The notes under the pieces were generated by a model. It was not told where the DNA came from. It ran no database searches and worked only from the letters and a program-made list of their open reading frames with translations. Shown here piece by piece: positions 62,124 to 64,000 of a stretch of DNA of 64,000 nucleotides. The stretch lies in contig JAMPXC010000012.1 of assembly GCA_023701385.1 (NCBI GenBank), positions 1 to 64,000 on the forward strand. Reading direction: 5' to 3'. Numbering within the stretch: position 1 is the first letter of the stretch; each line of letters opens with the position of its first letter. A program made the translations under genes and the position numbers. This DNA is from Pseudobdellovibrio sp. Its GTDB lineage: Bacteria; Bdellovibrionota; Bdellovibrionia; Bdellovibrionales; Bdellovibrionaceae.

Positions 62124-62132
62124 AGTTTTCAA
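62105..62132 (-). promoter_or_regulatory. brnA promoter, leaderless
   Basis: On the minus strand TTGAAA, 16 bases, TACAAT, six bases, ATG. No SD is present. The transcript should begin at the ATG itself. Confidence 0.6.
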
Positions 62133-62250
62133 CTTTTAGTGATTGTTTTAGTCTAATATATTGAATATGCTTTAAATTGGCACAAAGTCCATATGTGAAT
62201 TAGTAAATAAAATCATGTACTTATGTAAATCGCTAAATAAAAGTATCATT

Positions 62251-62261
62251 TGATCCGATCA
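62251..62261. promoter_or_regulatory. Candidate operator of the MqsR-like TA operon
   Basis: TGATC-c-GATCA, a perfect 5-1-5 palindrome, about 10 bases before TATATAAT and the first ATG of the toxin gene. Two nearby TAAATAAAA repeats (about 62206 and 62236) add structure. Recognition by the HTH of the antitoxin is plausible. Confidence 0.4.
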
Positions 62262-62272
62262 TTTGGTATATA

Positions 62273-62659
62273 ATGGGAGTGAGTGGCAGACCAAGCAAAA
62301 AAGAGACTATCAATAAATTAAGAGAAGCTGAGCAATTAATAAAATCAGGAAGCAGCAATCGTCGTGTAGTGAAGCCTGTTCAGTTTCAGAGCCAGCTAAG
62401 AAGTCTCGATCTTACGCCAAAAGAAATGTGGGATGTTGTTTTAGAAATAATCTCCGAAATTAATCCTGTGGATCACTATGAAGGAGCAAGGCCTCCGCAG
62501 AAGTCTTATGAAAGTGATATTGCAGGATTAGAGTTGTGGGCTTATGCGTGGGTGAGTGCAAAATTTAATAATGAAGAGATGTATTTAAAATTTGCGCTTC
62601 AAGAAGATGTTGTTTGGATTGTTAGTTTTCATTACTCAAAAGATAAAGAAAAGTTTTAA
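62273..62659 (+). CDS. MqsR-like ribosome-associated endoribonuclease toxin (putative)
   Basis: 128 residues (ATG 62273; a GTG at 62279 is also possible because TATAAT overlaps the ATG). The core resembles MqsR toxins: SLDLTPKEMWDVVLEII, then DHYEG and the C-terminal MYLKFALQEDVVWIVSFHYSK in place of MqsR's VYLKITVIHDVLIVSF ending. MqsR cleaves mRNA (GCU sites) in E. coli. The next gene is an MqsA-type antitoxin, supporting the assignment. The resemblance is by motif only. Confidence 0.65.
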   Translation: MGVSGRPSKKETINKLREAEQLIKSGSSNRRVVKPVQFQSQLRSLDLTPKEMWDVVLEIISEINPVDHYEGARPPQKSYESDIAGLELWAYAWVSAKFNNEEMYLKFALQEDVVWIVSFHYSKDKEKF

Positions 62660-62671
62660 GGGATAAGGCTT

Positions 62672-63541
62672 ATGAAGTGTGTAAAATGTGGAAGCAAAAA
62701 ATTCGAAACAAAACAAGAACGTGCATCCGTAGAGATTAAAGGTGAGCAGATTGATTATATTGCTGACATGGATGTTTGTGCGAATTGTGGATTGTCAGTA
62801 GCTTCGGATGATCAAATGCATACAAGTTATGTGAATGCTTCGGATGCTTATAGAAAGAAACATCAGCTGCTAACAAGTACGGAAATAATTGTTTTTCGAA
62901 GTAATATGAATATGACTCAGGAACAGTTTGCGGAATATCTCGGAGTTGGTGTTGCCAGTCTCAAACGTTGGGAGAATGGATCAATTCAGGAAAAAGCTAA
63001 TGATGAGCTTATTCGCCTAAAATGCTCGGAAGAAAAGCTTAATGAACAACTCTATGATTTAGAATCTCACGTTGCTGGTGAAATTTATCGTGGGTATAGG
63101 CAATATGATTTTGAAGCTTTTGCTAATGTTGTTGTGAGTATATTAAATGCGGCTCCCTCTCCACTTTTTTTCTTTAAGGTGCTTTTTTATGTCGACTTTC
63201 TTAGTTTTAAAAGAAATGGAAAAAGTATAACGGGGCTTATGTATTCAGCTATGCAATATGGTCCTTGTCCAAGTTATTATCGTAAGTTGAAAGAAGATCT
63301 GATTTCGGCAGGCTGGGTTGAGCGCAGTGGAATGCATAATTTGGTTGCGTTGAAAAAATTTACGCCAACTCATTTTACAAAATCTGAATTGTCAATTATT
63401 CAAGAGATTAACGAAATGTTAGCCCAAAAAGGCGCTCGTTATTTTTACGATGGATCACATGAAGAGCCTGCATGGAAAAATACTGCAGAAGATGAGTTGA
63501 TTAGTTATTCGATGTCTCAGGATTTGAGGTTAATTCAGTAA
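62672..63541 (+). CDS. MqsA-type antitoxin fused to a Panacea domain
   Basis: 289 residues in three parts. Residues 1-40: zinc ribbon with C3-x2-C6 and C36-x2-C39, as in MqsA. Residues about 65-110: helix-turn-helix (NMTQEQFAEYLGVGVASLKRW), DNA-binding. Residues about 140-289: Panacea (DUF4065) domain, with PLFFFKVLFYVDFLSF and YSAMQYGPCPSYY. Panacea is a promiscuous antitoxin domain. GGATAAGG lies before the start, 12 bases after the toxin gene. The order toxin-antitoxin is like mqsRA. It should neutralise the toxin and repress the operon. Confidence 0.8.
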   Translation: MKCVKCGSKKFETKQERASVEIKGEQIDYIADMDVCANCGLSVASDDQMHTSYVNASDAYRKKHQLLTSTEIIVFRSNMNMTQEQFAEYLGVGVASLKRWENGSIQEKANDELIRLKCSEEKLNEQLYDLESHVAGEIYRGYRQYDFEAFANVVVSILNAAPSPLFFFKVLFYVDFLSFKRNGKSITGLMYSAMQYGPCPSYYRKLKEDLISAGWVERSGMHNLVALKKFTPTHFTKSELSIIQEINEMLAQKGARYFYDGSHEEPAWKNTAEDELISYSMSQDLRLIQ

Positions 63542-63560
63542 AGATTATGGTGTAAAGCAC

Positions 63561-64000
63561 ATGAAAAAAATTTTTATTTTCAATGATGGAACTGGACAGA
63601 ATACACTTACAGGACATGCAAGTAATGTTGCGCGAATTTTTAATTCATTGTCTGGAGCAGAAGTAAGTTCATCTCAGTACAACTGCGATATTTATAAAAT
63701 TTGTTTGGAAAATAATTATCATGCTTTATATTTCGAAGGCGTAGGCAGTGACGAACTTAAAAAGAAAGAAGAATCTTCTAATTTCTGGGGTTGGTTGGCT
63801 AGAAAATTTAAAAGAGGTCTTGAGATTGTTGAAGGATCGCAGGTTAAAGAGAAAGTTGAAAACAGTCTAGCTGATCTTGAAAAAATTTGGCGGGCCGGCG
63901 ACGAAATTTATTTGATTGGATTTAGTCGTGGTGCTGCATCTATCAGAATTTTAGCAAAATATATTCCCAAGGCAATTCCTGGTGCAGATGTAAAGTATAT
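63561..64000 (+). CDS. DUF2235-type alpha/beta hydrolase, 5' part
   Basis: 146 codons to the window edge. Starts MKKIFIFNDGTGQNT (DUF2235 N-terminal DGT motif), ALYFEGVGSD and nucleophile elbow IGFSRGAAS (GxSxG). DUF2235 includes Tle1-type phospholipases delivered by type VI secretion and hydrolases in defence or toxin loci. It follows the antitoxin by 19 bases with no strong SD, so it may be part of the same accessory block. The effector or defence role is unproven. Confidence 0.75.
   Translation, partial: MKKIFIFNDGTGQNTLTGHASNVARIFNSLSGAEVSSSQYNCDIYKICLENNYHALYFEGVGSDELKKKEESSNFWGWLARKFKRGLEIVEGSQVKEKVENSLADLEKIWRAGDEIYLIGFSRGAASIRILAKYIPKAIPGADVKY

Noticed and set aside
1-64000. tRNA, rRNA, CRISPR arrays, insertion sequences or prophage
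   Set aside because: No cloverleaf, spaced direct-repeat array, transposase or phage structural gene was recognised. The direct repeats seen are two before secY and the coding repeats of the lipoprotein.

Overview
The window looks like a chromosomal segment of a low-GC (about 40 percent) Gram-negative bacterium. Lipid A/KDO synthesis, many signal peptides and lipoboxes, OmpA-type proteins and a TIGR03545/TIGR03546 pair support a diderm. The mix of ribosomal core, PilZ, exported peptidases and peptidoglycan-degrading enzymes resembles Bdellovibrionota (Bdellovibrio/Pseudobdellovibrio-like). That assignment is inference from gene content, not a sequence comparison.

Layout. 1-20.4 kb is the str-S10-spc-alpha super-cluster: the 3' part of rpoC, rpsL, rpsG, fusA, then rpsJ to rplQ, with secY, adk and rpoA. 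It departs from the usual layout in four ways. There is no rplX between rplN and rplE. There is no infA or map before rpmJ. There is no tuf after fusA. fusA is isolated behind a terminator and a 326-bp spacer full of hairpins. The secY promoter lies behind a set of mutually exclusive hairpins. 20.4-27.2 kb holds a TlpA-like thioredoxin and a minus-strand envelope operon (sugar aminotransferase, kdsA, LPG-synthase-type membrane protein, DUF2062, TIGR03545). 27.3-37.2 kb has an exported M13 peptidase, a YheT-type hydrolase, a PilZ protein, a methylthioadenosine salvage operon (class II aldolase, mtnA, mtnP) with a divergent nucleosidase, TerC, and an exported protein with a caspase/CHAT-like His-Cys signature. 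37.2-47 kb holds a giant Cys-repeat lipoprotein, EamA and M24 proteins, small stress or envelope proteins (DUF883, a holin-like protein, DUF1328) and signalling genes (NtrC-type regulator, lone receiver, HPt) next to an OmpA lipoprotein. 47-61 kb holds a LysR/Tat-dioxygenase pair, a lipoprotein subtilase, a lytic transglycosylase, an RRM protein coupled to infA, a four-helix Cys-rich (copper storage type) protein, CsbD, a short CDF protein and an M23 peptidase. 61-64 kb ends in an acyl-ACP thioesterase and an accessory block: a BrnA-type antitoxin without toxin, an MqsR-like toxin with an MqsA-Panacea antitoxin, and the start of a DUF2235 hydrolase.

Two general signals run through the accessory part. 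Several genes have no Shine-Dalgarno sequence, and their start codon lies only 6 to 9 nt after a recognisable -10 hexamer. This suggests leaderless or near-leaderless mRNAs alongside the SD-led ribosomal genes. Several other genes have hairpins that bury their SD. No tRNA, rRNA, insertion sequence, prophage or CRISPR array was seen.
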